A stretch of DNA of 64,000 nt from Andeanibacterium fulvum. Its GTDB lineage: Bacteria > Pseudomonadota > Alphaproteobacteria > Sphingomonadales > Sphingomonadaceae. The notes beneath the pieces are model-generated. The model was not told where the DNA came from. It ran no database searches and saw only the letters and a program-made list of their open reading frames with translations. The position numbers and the translations under genes are program-made. Position 1 is the first letter of the stretch, and the number at the start of each line of letters is the position of its first letter. Positions 18,125 to 28,168 of the stretch are shown here, piece after piece. The DNA lies in assembly GCF_037154085.1 (NCBI RefSeq), contig NZ_JBANRM010000002.1:186001-250000 (forward strand), in the 5' to 3' direction.

Positions 18125-18221
18125 GTGGAGCGCCGCCTAGCAAGCTTGCTTGCCCGCGCCAAGGCAAAAGCGATGCGCCCCGCCAAGGGCGCACCGCAGT
18201 CATGCCCGGACCTTGCGCTGC

Positions 18222-18641
18222 TTACTGGACCGAACCGCGCTCGCCGAACTGGTTGAGCTTGGTGCCGTCCGCCTTGGTGACGGTGACGTTGAAGCCGCCA
18301 CGGCGCTTGTCGCGCAGGGGGTAATAGGTGAGGTTCACCTTGTCGCCCGGCTTGAGCGACGTGCGCGCCCAGCCATAGCGCTGCAGGTGGTTGGGGCTCA
18401 TGCCCTCAAGCGCCCAGACGTGTTCCTTGCCGTCCTTTTCCTTCACCTTCACGTAAAGGAAGGTGTGCGGATTGGTCCATTCCCAGCGATCCACCACCGC
18501 GTTGGGCATCGGCTTTTCCTTGCCCCATTCGAACATCGCGGTCGAATGATGGGCAGCCAGCGGCGCCCCCACGGCAAAAACGGCACCAGCGGCGAGGGCG
18601 GTACCGATCAGGGTTTTGCGGAATGAAATCTTCCCAGGCAT
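18222..18641 (-). CDS. Exported DUF6152-family protein
   Basis: 139 aa from the ATG at 18641, preceded by GGAGAG. The signal peptide ends at about GAPLAAHH. The mature domain starts with AHHSTAMFEW and contains WEWTNPHTFLYVKV and GWARTSLKPGD, the pattern of DUF6152, a small exported beta-rich domain of unknown function. It is divergent from an exported unknown protein at 18802. The pair probably shares a control region of about 160 bp. No enzymatic motif is evident. Confidence 0.82.
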   Translation of the reverse strand: MPGKISFRKTLIGTALAAGAVFAVGAPLAAHHSTAMFEWGKEKPMPNAVVDRWEWTNPHTFLYVKVKEKDGKEHVWALEGMSPNHLQRYGWARTSLKPGDKVNLTYYPLRDKRRGGFNVTVTKADGTKLNQFGERGSVQ

Positions 18642-18801
18642 GCTACTCTCCGTATGGCATCCGACTTGGAATGGCGGATGCTGATTTTCGTCCCATCTGG
18701 CAATCTTACATGACTTTATCAACCCGCTGCTTGACTTGGAACAAATTCTCGCCACACGAGGGCGAAAAATGAAACAAGAAAATCACATTCCGGAGAGTGA
18801 A

Positions 18802-19611
18802 ATGAAGGGCCTACCCCGCATTGCCAGCATGCTTGCCTGCGCTTCTGCGCTGGCGTTCGTCACCCCCGCCCTGACGGCCCCCGCCATGGCCGCCGACGAA
18901 GCCACTCCGCGGGCGACGGCCTATCAGGAAGTGACCAAGCTGCCGGACTGGACCGGCATCTGGTATCCCGATTGGGGCGCCCTGTTCGGCGGCCGCGCGG
19001 CCGCCAAGCCGCAGCTGACGCCCACGGCGCAGGCCGCTTATGACAAATATCTGGCTGACACTAAGGAAAACGGGCCCGACCAGTATGCCCAGGCCCACTG
19101 CCTGCCGCCGGGCCTGCCCGGCCTGATGCAGCAGCCCTATCCGATCGAGATTCTCTATTCCCCGGGCCGGGTGACGATCCTGACCGAAGCCTATGCCCAG
19201 GCCCGCCGCATCTATACGGACGGGCGCAAGCTGCCTGCCGAGCCTGACCTGTTCTTCAACGGCAATTCCGTGGGCCATTGGGAAGGCGATACGCTGGTGA
19301 TCGAAAACACCGGCTTCAACCTGTCCACTTTCATCGCGCCGGGGATCAATCACAGCGAAAAGATGCGCGTGGACGAGAAGATCTGGCTGGAAAAGCCCGG
19401 CCAGCTGATCGACGAGATGACTATCACCGATCCCGAAGTGCTGACCGCCCCCTTCGTGACCCGCGTGGCCTACAAGCTGGATAATTCCTTCCCGATTCGC
19501 GAATATGTCTGTTCGGAAAACAACCACCTGACCACGGGCGAGAACGGGGCGAATATCGACCTCGGTCTCGAAAGCAACGACACGGTGGACGACGATCCCT
19601 TCGCGAACTGA
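18802..19611 (+). CDS. Exported protein of unknown function paired with DUF6152 gene
   Basis: 269 aa from the ATG at 18802, preceded by CGGAGAGTGA. An earlier in-frame ATG exists, but the signal peptide fits best from MKGLPRIASML. Cleavage is likely after APAMAA. The mature protein has Trp/Pro/Gly-rich segments (PDWTGIWYPDWG, HCLPPGLPGL) and FNGNSVGHWEGDTLVIENTGF. The latter resembles a segment often found with DUF6152 genes in Sphingomonadales and in steroid or aromatic-rich environments. That association is from memory, not shown here. Function unknown. The ribosome binding site is nearly identical to that of the divergent DUF6152 gene. Confidence 0.78.
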   Translation: MKGLPRIASMLACASALAFVTPALTAPAMAADEATPRATAYQEVTKLPDWTGIWYPDWGALFGGRAAAKPQLTPTAQAAYDKYLADTKENGPDQYAQAHCLPPGLPGLMQQPYPIEILYSPGRVTILTEAYAQARRIYTDGRKLPAEPDLFFNGNSVGHWEGDTLVIENTGFNLSTFIAPGINHSEKMRVDEKIWLEKPGQLIDEMTITDPEVLTAPFVTRVAYKLDNSFPIREYVCSENNHLTTGENGANIDLGLESNDTVDDDPFAN

Positions 19612-19729
19612 TACCGCTTTTTGAATCAAGCATTTGGCATATCGACTGCCTGATAGACGAGGTTAGTGGCGCACATAGGTTGCCGCGCCACTAACCATTT
19701 CTCAAACTTCTGGCCCCTATGCCTTGGGC

Positions 19730-20143
19730 ATGAACGCGGTCCCTCCCAACATGATTCCCCACGGCGATTCGCTGGTCGGAACGCCGTATTTCGCCGAAGC
19801 CATTTACGGCGCGACGGCCGCCCAATGGGCTGCCCTGCAGGATGCCGCTGCCGTGGTGGCGAGCCTTGCGGGAATCGAGCCCGAAGTGCTCACGCCCGAA
19901 ATCATCGCCTTCCCCGAGACCATTCGCCATGCTGGCGCTTGGCGCCGCGAACTGGCGGAAAAGGGGATCGACGATCTGGCCGCCATACTGGAACCCGGAA
20001 TCACCGCCCTGCTGGCCGTGAACGCACGCGGCGCCGATACGACTGCGCCGGCACTGGCGCTGTGGCACGAATTCCTTGCCGCCCGCACCGCCCTGCTCTC
20101 GCTGGCGCCCCACGGGATGATCCAGCGCAAGCGCTTCGCCTGA
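19730..20143 (+). CDS. Small protein of unknown function
   Basis: 137 aa from the ATG at 19730 (MNAVPPNMIPHGDSLVG). A later Met at 19751 is another possible start. The sequence is helical and Ala-rich with a C-terminal basic end (MIQRKRFA). No domain recognised, and no signal peptide or membrane helix. Codon third positions are GC-rich like those of neighbouring genes, supporting a real gene. It lies upstream of mmcB, which has its own promoter. Confidence 0.65.
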   Translation: MNAVPPNMIPHGDSLVGTPYFAEAIYGATAAQWAALQDAAAVVASLAGIEPEVLTPEIIAFPETIRHAGAWRRELAEKGIDDLAAILEPGITALLAVNARGADTTAPALALWHEFLAARTALLSLAPHGMIQRKRFA

Positions 20144-20183
20144 TCCGGCAATTCCCGCCTCAGAACTACGAGGCGAAAGCCCG

Positions 20184-20212
20184 TTGACGAAGTTCCTGCT
20201 ATGTTCCATTTT
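20184..20212 (+). promoter_or_regulatory. mmcB promoter with LexA (SOS) box
   Basis: A -35 TTGACG (20184-20189) and a weak -10 (CATTTT, from 20207) are spaced 17 bp apart. Between them sits GTTC-N7-GTTC (20192-20206), an exact match to the direct-repeat LexA box of Alphaproteobacteria. Placement inside the spacer means that LexA binding would block polymerase directly. It also rules out the ATG at 20201 as start codon and favours 20219. Confidence 0.8.
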
Positions 20213-20218
20213 CGGAGC

Positions 20219-20719
20219 ATGGGCGATTCTCCCGCAATATTGACCCCCGAACAGGAAGCCGCAGAGCGCCACGCACAGGCCGTAGCGCGCGGAATTGCGC
20301 GGCTGTTTGCCCGCAACGACATCTGGTGCCTGGCCGAGATGCCGCTGCGCAACGGCCGGCGAGCCGACCTCATGGGGATCGATCCCAAGGGCCAGATCGT
20401 GATTGTAGAAATCAAAGTCAGCCGGGCAGACCTGCTGGGCGACGCCAAATGGCCGGACTACCTCGAGTTTTGCGACCGCTTCTTCTGGGGTCTTCCGCCC
20501 GAGCTCGACCGGGCTCCGCTGGAGACGGACAGCTTCCTGCCGGGAACCTGCGGCGTGATCGTGGCCGATGGCTATGATGCGGAGATTCTAAGGCCCGCCC
20601 CCTTGCAGCCGCTGGCCGCCGCCCGGCGCAAGGTGGAAATGGAACGGCTGGCCCGCACGGCCCTGCGCCGCCAACTCGCCCTGCTCGATCCCCATGTCGG
20701 CCGCTGGGGCGGAGCATAA
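20219..20719 (+). CDS. mmcB: MmcB-family DNA repair protein
   Basis: 166 aa from the ATG at 20219 (MGDSPAILTPEQEAA). MmcB is a small nuclease-fold protein of Alphaproteobacteria, first described in Caulobacter as a LexA-regulated factor for mitomycin C damage tolerance. The PD-(D/E)xK-like core is visible: EMPLRNGRRADLMGID gives the Asp, and IVIVEIKVSRADLLGD gives the ExK pair. A perfect LexA box lies in its promoter, so induction by DNA damage is expected. Confidence 0.9.
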   Translation: MGDSPAILTPEQEAAERHAQAVARGIARLFARNDIWCLAEMPLRNGRRADLMGIDPKGQIVIVEIKVSRADLLGDAKWPDYLEFCDRFFWGLPPELDRAPLETDSFLPGTCGVIVADGYDAEILRPAPLQPLAAARRKVEMERLARTALRRQLALLDPHVGRWGGA

Positions 20720-20969
20720 GGCGCCCGCGCAATTTCCTTGCTTTTCGGGGCAATCCTCCTTATGTGCAGCGCAGCAATCGGCGAGCGGGGCCTTCCCGCC
20801 GCGGTTCCGGCAGCGTGAGGGCGCACGGGCATTCCCCGGCGTTCCGCCCGAACTTCCGATCGTAGACATCGCAAGCAAGCTGCCTTTTTCACGCAAGGTT
20901 CGCCAGAAACGAACCCGGGCCCGTGCACAGGCGCAATGCGTCTGCGCGCCGCCCCAACGAGAGATTTTC

Positions 20970-22790
<1,821 letters not shown>

Positions 22791-22930
22791 ACCGCTTCAG
22801 ACAGGATCGGGCGGGCTGTCCTACACGCCAAGCAGGTGGTAGGGAGCCCGCCATGATTCCGCGCGCCGCCAGATCCGCCCAGCATCCTTTGCACGCAGGG
22901 GGCCGGGGCGGAATTTCGGGGGCGTTGCAC

Positions 22931-22952
22931 TGTGTAACAGGTGTAACACCTG
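22931..22952. promoter_or_regulatory. Palindromic element upstream of sterol-desaturase-family gene
   Basis: An imperfect palindrome CAGGTGTAACACCTG (22938-22952) overlaps a TGT-N12-ACA arrangement (22931-22948). The latter matches the loose consensus of PpsR/CrtJ repressors of pigment genes. It lies about 25-40 bases before the start codon. The consensus is short, and no photosynthesis gene is in the window, so the regulator is a guess. The rest of the gap 22791-22971 shows nothing else. Confidence 0.3.
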
Positions 22953-22971
22953 CTTCGGCGCGAGCCCGGCC

Positions 22972-23682
22972 ATGACCGCGCTGCTCCTCTCTGCACTCGC
23001 CATGACGCTGATCGTGGGCGTGCGCTATCTGATCACCAGCGGGGCCTTCGCCTGGGCGACGCACAAGGTGCGCCCCGGGCTCTACAAGGGCCTCAATCCC
23101 CAGATCCGCATGGAAATCTTCTGGTCGCTCGCCTCGGCGGCGATCTATGGCGTGCCCGCAGGGATCGTCGCCTGGGGCTGGCAGGAGCGGGGCTGGACCA
23201 GAATCTACACCGGCTGGACCGACTATCCGCTGTGGTACCTGCCGCTCTCCCTGTTCCTCTACCTCTTCCTCCACGACACCTGGTTCTATTGGACCCATCG
23301 CTGGATGCATCGCCCGGCCGTGTTCCGCGTGGCCCATGCCGTGCACCATGCCAGCCGCCCGCCCACAGCCTGGGCGGCGATGAGCTTCCATCCGGTGGAG
23401 GCCGTCACTGGCGCGGTAGTGATCCCCGCCCTGGTGTTCTTCATCCCCATCCATATCGCCATGCTGGGCACGGTACTGGCGATCATGACGCTGATGGGCG
23501 TAACCAATCACATGGGCTGGGAGATGTTCCCCCGCGCCCTCGTTCATTCCCGGCTAGGGCACTGGCTGATAACCGCCAGCCACCACCACCGTCATCACGA
23601 GAATTACCGATGCAACTACGGCCTCTATTTCCGCTTCTGGGATCATCTGTGCGGCACGGATCGCGGCCTCTCGCAGCCCTGA
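22972..23682 (+). CDS. Sterol desaturase / fatty acid hydroxylase-family protein
   Basis: Di-iron membrane oxygenase, 236 aa. The eight-histidine signature is visible as HDTWFYWTHRWMHR (from residue 101), HAVHH (122-126) and HHHRHH (204-209), with hydrophobic helices between. These histidines bind the two irons on the cytoplasmic face. The protein is longer than CrtZ carotenoid hydroxylases and has the ERG3/FA-hydroxylase layout, so the substrate could be a sterol-like, lipid or carotenoid molecule. The downstream DUF2141 gene overlaps its 3' end, indicating an operon. Confidence 0.9.
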   Translation: MTALLLSALAMTLIVGVRYLITSGAFAWATHKVRPGLYKGLNPQIRMEIFWSLASAAIYGVPAGIVAWGWQERGWTRIYTGWTDYPLWYLPLSLFLYLFLHDTWFYWTHRWMHRPAVFRVAHAVHHASRPPTAWAAMSFHPVEAVTGAVVIPALVFFIPIHIAMLGTVLAIMTLMGVTNHMGWEMFPRALVHSRLGHWLITASHHHRHHENYRCNYGLYFRFWDHLCGTDRGLSQP

Positions 23683-24113
23683 TTCTCGCCCCGGCGCTGG
23701 CCCTTGCCGGCGCGCCTTTGCTGGCCGCATCGACGGGCGGCACCAGCGTGACGATCACCGTCACCGACCTGCGGAACAGCAAGGGCGTGGTGCGCGCCTG
23801 CATGACGGACGACACCAAGGTCTTCCCCAAATGCCGGCAGGACCCGAAATCCCATCGCGCGGTGGTGAATGCCGCTGGCACGGTGACGATCACCTTCGAG
23901 AATGTGGCGCCGGGCACCTATGCCATCGCGCTGCTTCACGATGAGAACAACAATGGCAAGGCCGACCGGGCATTGATGATGATGCCCAAGGAAGGATACG
24001 GCTTTTCCCGCGACGCCAAGGTGAAGATGGGCCCGCCCAGCTTCAAATCGGCTGCCTTCGAAGTGGCGGACAAGCCGCTGAGCCAGACGATCCGCATGCG
24101 CTACATGCTCTGA
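23649..24113 (+). CDS. Exported DUF2141-domain protein (copy 2)
   Basis: 154 aa if it starts at the GTG at 23649, which gives a compact signal peptide (RHGSRPLAALILAPALALAG). An ATG at 23610 would add 13 residues and enlarge the overlap with the desaturase gene from 34 to 73 bp. The mature domain has HDENNNGKADR and MPKEGYGFSRD, the DUF2141 hallmark also seen in copy 1 at 13.2 kb. Role unknown. Coupling to the desaturase suggests that it helps handle the product or substrate outside the cytoplasm. Confidence 0.85.
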   Translation: MRHGSRPLAALILAPALALAGAPLLAASTGGTSVTITVTDLRNSKGVVRACMTDDTKVFPKCRQDPKSHRAVVNAAGTVTITFENVAPGTYAIALLHDENNNGKADRALMMMPKEGYGFSRDAKVKMGPPSFKSAAFEVADKPLSQTIRMRYML

Positions 24114-24176
24114 TCGGGCAGGCGCCGCCCGCAGGGGCGCTTGCGGCAATCAAAAAGCACGCCTAGGGCCTCAGCC

Positions 24177-25454
24177 GTGGCGGACGCGGACAGCACTCAA
24201 TTTGGCAACCCTTCGGCGGCAGTAGCGCTCGATTCGCCTTTCGCGCCATTCCGCTGGCCGGTGTTCCGCAAGGTATGGATGGCCAATCTGGCCTCGGCAC
24301 TGGGCAGCATGATCCAGATGACCGCGGCGGCCTGGCTGATGACCGAGCTGACCGAATCGCACCTGCTGGTCGCGCTGGTGCAGGCTTCCGTCACTGTGCC
24401 GGTGCTGCTGTTCGGCATCTTCGCCGGGGTGATTGCCGACAATTACGACCGGCGCAAAGTGATGCTGATCGCCAATGTCGGCATGCTGGTGCTCTCCGCG
24501 ATTCTCGCCGCGCTTGCGTGGGCAGGCGCGATCGGGCCCTATTCGCTGCTGTTCTTCACCATGGCCATCGGCATGGGCTTCGCGCTCAATGGCCCATCCT
24601 GGCAGGCATCGGTGCGCCAGATGGTGCCCCGCAGCGACCTGCCCCAGGCGATCTCGCTCAATACCATCGCCTATAATGCTGCGCGCAGCGTCGGCCCGGC
24701 GATAGGCGGGGTGGTCCTGTCGATCTGGGGGCCCTCCACGGCCTTCACCATCAACGCGCTGAGCTATCTGGCGCTGGTCTATATCCTGCTGCGCTGGCGG
24801 CCCGAGATGCCTGCCCGCGCGCAGCGCCACAGGATGACCGCGGCGATCGGTGCCGGCCTGCGCTTTGCCATGTCCAGCAGCCCGGTGCGCCGCGTGCTCG
24901 CCCGCGCCCTGGCTTTCGGCATCGGCGTCATCAGCTTCCAGGCGCTGCTGCCGCTGGTGGCGCGCGAACAGCTGAAAGGCAGCGAGATCGGATTCGGCCT
25001 GATGTTCGGCGCCTTCGGTGTCGGATCGGTCATCACCGCCGTCTGGGTGGCGCGCGTCCGTCGCCGTTACGGGCCGGAAGCGATCGTCAGTGCGGCCAGC
25101 GTCATCGCGGCCGTTGCCGTTACCCTGCTGGCCTTCGCGCCCAATATCCCGCTGGCTATGGCAGCGGCCTTCATGGCGGGTTGCGGCCATGTCTCGGCCA
25201 TGACCAGCCTCAACGTCTCGATCCAGATGCGCAGCCCGGATGAACTGCTCGGCCGCAGCCTCTCCATCTTCCAGGCGATGATCTTCGGCGGCATGGCGCT
25301 GGGCTCTGCGGCCTGGGGCACCCTGTCGGACTATGTCGGAACGCCCAACGCCCTGCTCGCTTCGGCCGTCTGGCTGCTGGCTTCGCTGGTCGTGCTTCGC
25401 AGCCTGGCGCCCATGCCGGGAATCGGCGAGGGCCACGCTCCGCCCGCTGTCTAG
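24177..25454 (+). CDS. MFS transporter (EntS/DHA3-like)
   Basis: Inner-membrane major facilitator, 425 aa from the GTG at 24177 (a TTG at 24141 is an alternative). Twelve hydrophobic helices. The cytoplasmic loop between helices 2 and 3 reads GVIADNYDRRKVM, the MFS motif A equivalent, and NGPSWQASVRQMVPRSDLPQA is typical of the EntS/macrolide-efflux branch. Probably an exporter; substrate unknown. It follows the DUF2141 gene after 63 bp. Confidence 0.9.
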   Translation: MADADSTQFGNPSAAVALDSPFAPFRWPVFRKVWMANLASALGSMIQMTAAAWLMTELTESHLLVALVQASVTVPVLLFGIFAGVIADNYDRRKVMLIANVGMLVLSAILAALAWAGAIGPYSLLFFTMAIGMGFALNGPSWQASVRQMVPRSDLPQAISLNTIAYNAARSVGPAIGGVVLSIWGPSTAFTINALSYLALVYILLRWRPEMPARAQRHRMTAAIGAGLRFAMSSSPVRRVLARALAFGIGVISFQALLPLVAREQLKGSEIGFGLMFGAFGVGSVITAVWVARVRRRYGPEAIVSAASVIAAVAVTLLAFAPNIPLAMAAAFMAGCGHVSAMTSLNVSIQMRSPDELLGRSLSIFQAMIFGGMALGSAAWGTLSDYVGTPNALLASAVWLLASLVVLRSLAPMPGIGEGHAPPAV

Positions 25455-25494
25455 AAACCCTGTTCTACAGCCATTCCGCTGCGCCGGATTGGCG

Positions 25495-25565
25495 GCGTGA
25501 CGTCACGCTGGCGGCAAAATACCGAACCTCGAACAGAGTTTGGCACAACTTAACGATAAGTTTAC
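25495..25565. promoter_or_regulatory. Palindromes and CtrA-like box upstream of PAS-like gene
   Basis: Two dyads lie in the 160-bp gap. One is the perfect 14-bp palindrome GCGTGACGTCACGC (25495-25508). The other is AACTTA-ACGA-TAAGTT (25547-25562). Overlapping the second is TTAA-N7-TTTAC (25550-25565), one mismatch from the alphaproteobacterial CtrA box TTAA-N7-TTAAC. These could be operators for the downstream regulator-like gene. No binding is proven. Confidence 0.35.
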
Positions 25566-25616
25566 CATGTCGCGCCAGAACCCTCCCCCAGATGTTGCAA
25601 TGGGGGCTTGAGGGCC

Positions 25617-27113
25617 ATGGACACGCTTAGGGGAAATTTCGCCGACCGCGCCGACCTGATCGACGACGGCGATGCCTATGATCCGGTTGAAGACGGTGCC
25701 GGCCGCGAGACACCCAGCCTGATCGGGCAGGACGAGCGCCGCATGCAGGTGCGGGCCTACAACCACTGGGCCAGCCTGCTGGAAGACCGCAACTTCCCTT
25801 CTATCGACGATCTCGATCCCGAGTCGCTCACGGATTTCGGGCCTTACAGCGTGCTGCTGGATTTCACGGCCGGGATCGACAATCCGGGCATCTCCTATCT
25901 GGGCGACAAGCTGGCCGCCGAATGCGATGCCGACGAAACGATCGAGCATCTGGCCGATGTGCCGACCCGTTCACTGCTTTCGCGCATTACCGACCATTAC
26001 ATGCAGATACTCGCCAATCAGGCGCCGATCGGCTTCGAGGCGGAATTCGTGAATCAGCGCAGCCAAACGATTCTCTACCGCGGAATCCTGCTGCCTTTTT
26101 CCAGCGACGATGACACGATCGATTTCATCTATGGCGTGATCAACTGGAAGGAAATGGCCGACCAGCGCACCACGGACGAGCTGATGCTCGAAATCGACCA
26201 GGCTCTGGAAGAAGAACCCGAGGCGACGCCGCTGCGCTCTTCCGACCATCCAATGACCGATTGGCCGATGACCGATTGGGCCGACGGTCCGGCTGCAACG
26301 GCCGATCTGCCCGCCACGCCGGCAGACGGCGTAGTGAACCTCAATATTCATGGCGGTATTCCGGCGCTGGATGACGCGGTTCTGCCCGTGCCGCATTTCG
26401 GCGGCATGGAGTCCTTCGACACGACGCCCTCTTCCGACACAGCCTATGCTGCGGACGAGGATAGCGACCTGGCGCCCTATGGCCTTTCCGTGATGGACGA
26501 GAGCGAAATGGGCCTGGGCGACTGGCTCGCTTCCGCCCGCGAACTCGCGCAGGTCGCGGTGTCGAGCGAAGACCGTTCCCGCGCGGCCTTGTACGCGGCG
26601 ATTTCGCGCGCTTACGATTTCTCGCTCGCCGCCGCTGCAGAGCCTGACGAATTTGCCGATCTGCTCGAAGCCTCCGGCCTTGCCGTGCAGGACCGTGCTC
26701 CGATGACCCCCGTGGTGAAGCTCGTCTTCGGTGCGGAATACGACAAGACGCGCCTTACCGAATATGCTGCGGCACTCAGCCATGCGCATCGTCAGGGGCT
26801 GGAACGCGGCGCGCTGGGAGAATTCCTGCGTGTGGCGGATGGCGGCCTGAAAGGCGTGGTCGCGGCCGAACGCCGCTTGCGCCGCGAGGAAGCTGGCAAG
26901 CCTTCCACCCCGGTCACTCGCGAACCGCGCGCGCGGATCGCCCGCCAGCTGCGCAAGCTGCAGCCGATGGCCTTCGAGACACTCGCAGGCGAAGGCCATG
27001 AATTCGGCCTTGTGATGATCCGCCGGATGGGCACTGGCGATGTGGCCGTGCTGGGCGAAATCTCCGAAGATGTCGCCCTGATCGAAAAGGTCGCCAAGAA
27101 GCTCATCGGCTAA
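25617..27113 (+). CDS. PAS-like domain protein of unknown function
   Basis: 498 aa from the ATG at 25617. Residues about 40-190 look like a PAS-type sensory domain (RNFPSIDDLDPESLTDFGPYS, then FVNQRSQTILYRGILLPFS). A variable acidic linker with the repeat MTDWPMTDW follows, then a helical C-terminal half (ASARELAQVAVSSEDRSRAA onward) and a final basic/helical region. There is no kinase, cyclase or HTH motif that I can see. Cytoplasmic, no membrane helix. I recall similar proteins in sphingomonads only. The upstream region has palindromes and a CtrA-like box, so it may be cell-cycle linked (speculative). Confidence 0.75.
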   Translation: MDTLRGNFADRADLIDDGDAYDPVEDGAGRETPSLIGQDERRMQVRAYNHWASLLEDRNFPSIDDLDPESLTDFGPYSVLLDFTAGIDNPGISYLGDKLAAECDADETIEHLADVPTRSLLSRITDHYMQILANQAPIGFEAEFVNQRSQTILYRGILLPFSSDDDTIDFIYGVINWKEMADQRTTDELMLEIDQALEEEPEATPLRSSDHPMTDWPMTDWADGPAATADLPATPADGVVNLNIHGGIPALDDAVLPVPHFGGMESFDTTPSSDTAYAADEDSDLAPYGLSVMDESEMGLGDWLASARELAQVAVSSEDRSRAALYAAISRAYDFSLAAAAEPDEFADLLEASGLAVQDRAPMTPVVKLVFGAEYDKTRLTEYAAALSHAHRQGLERGALGEFLRVADGGLKGVVAAERRLRREEAGKPSTPVTREPRARIARQLRKLQPMAFETLAGEGHEFGLVMIRRMGTGDVAVLGEISEDVALIEKVAKKLIG

Positions 27114-27216
27114 GGTCATACTGCCGCGCGGGCTTTCGTTCCGCCCGGGAAGGCCTTAACAAGGCGGCCATGATCCGCCCCGCCTGCTTCACTGCCTTGC
27201 AAGGATTGCCTACGCC

Positions 27217-28158
27217 GTGAGGCGCGGGCGGCGCAGGATCGGCTGCCTGTTGCCGGCGGTGATTCTCGCCGTGCTTGCCCTGATCTTGCTGGGCGGGTTC
27301 TATCTCTGGGCACGGCAGACCCAATCTGTCGCGACGCTCGACCGGATCGACAGCTGGTTCACGCATGAGCGGCACCGCCTGAGAGCCAGTCTCGGGCCCG
27401 ATCCGGCCCAACAGCTCTATATCTATCCCAATCGCGGGGCAGAGCCCTTGCCGGTGCTGGTCTTCGTCCATGGCGGCAGCTGGAACAGCGGCGATCCGGC
27501 CGATTACGGCTTCATCGCGCGCAATTTCGCGCCGCAGGGCTATGTCGTGGTGCTGGCCGGCTATCGCCTGGTGCCAAAGGGGCGCTTTCCCGCCATGCTG
27601 GAAGACACGGCCGCGGCCGTGGCCTGGGCGCATCGCAATGCAGCGCGCTATGGCGGGGACCCGGATCGCATTCTGCTGATGGGCCATTCGGCCGGGGCCT
27701 ATAATGTCGCCATGGTCGCGCTCGATCCGCAATGGCTCGCCCATCATGGGTTGAGTACGGATATCGTTGCAGGGGTGGTCGGCCTTGCCGGGCCTTACGA
27801 TTTCCATCCCTTCACCACACAGGCCACGCGTGAGGCCTTCGGCCGCTGGCCCCGGCCCGCCGATACCCAGCCGATCACCTTCGCCCGGGCCCAGGCGCCG
27901 CCCATGCTGTTGCTGACCGGTTCCGACGACACCGCCGTGCGCCCGCGCAATTCCGAAGCTCTTGCCCGGGCTCTGACCGCTGCCGGTGCACCGACACAGC
28001 CGGTAGTGCTGGATGGCGTGGGCCATGCGGGCATCCTGATGCAGCTGGCCCAACCCTTCGATCTCGGCGGGGAGGCGAAGGAGAGGGTGCTTGCCTTCCT
28101 TGCCGAAAGGGCGGAATCTGCCCGGGCTTCAGCCGCGGTTCAGCCGCCGGAACGCTAG
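27217..28158 (+). CDS. Membrane-anchored alpha/beta hydrolase (esterase)
   Basis: 313 aa, GTG start. An N-terminal Arg-rich stretch (RRGRRRIG) and one hydrophobic helix (about 11-31) anchor it, with the domain outside the cytoplasm. The oxyanion motif HGGSWN (85-90) and nucleophile elbow GHSAG (Ser158) fit carboxylesterases of the hormone-sensitive lipase/BD-FAE type. Asp in TGSDDTAV and His in GVGHAGI complete the triad. Its 3' end is 10 bp from the M48 protease start, so co-transcription is likely. Confidence 0.9.
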   Translation: MRRGRRRIGCLLPAVILAVLALILLGGFYLWARQTQSVATLDRIDSWFTHERHRLRASLGPDPAQQLYIYPNRGAEPLPVLVFVHGGSWNSGDPADYGFIARNFAPQGYVVVLAGYRLVPKGRFPAMLEDTAAAVAWAHRNAARYGGDPDRILLMGHSAGAYNVAMVALDPQWLAHHGLSTDIVAGVVGLAGPYDFHPFTTQATREAFGRWPRPADTQPITFARAQAPPMLLLTGSDDTAVRPRNSEALARALTAAGAPTQPVVLDGVGHAGILMQLAQPFDLGGEAKERVLAFLAERAESARASAAVQPPER

Positions 28159-28168
28159 CAGGAAGGCA

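Noticed and set aside
22972..23682. Assignment of the desaturase-family gene as crtZ
   Set aside because: Too long and lacks the CrtZ layout; the general di-iron hydroxylase family is all that can be supported.
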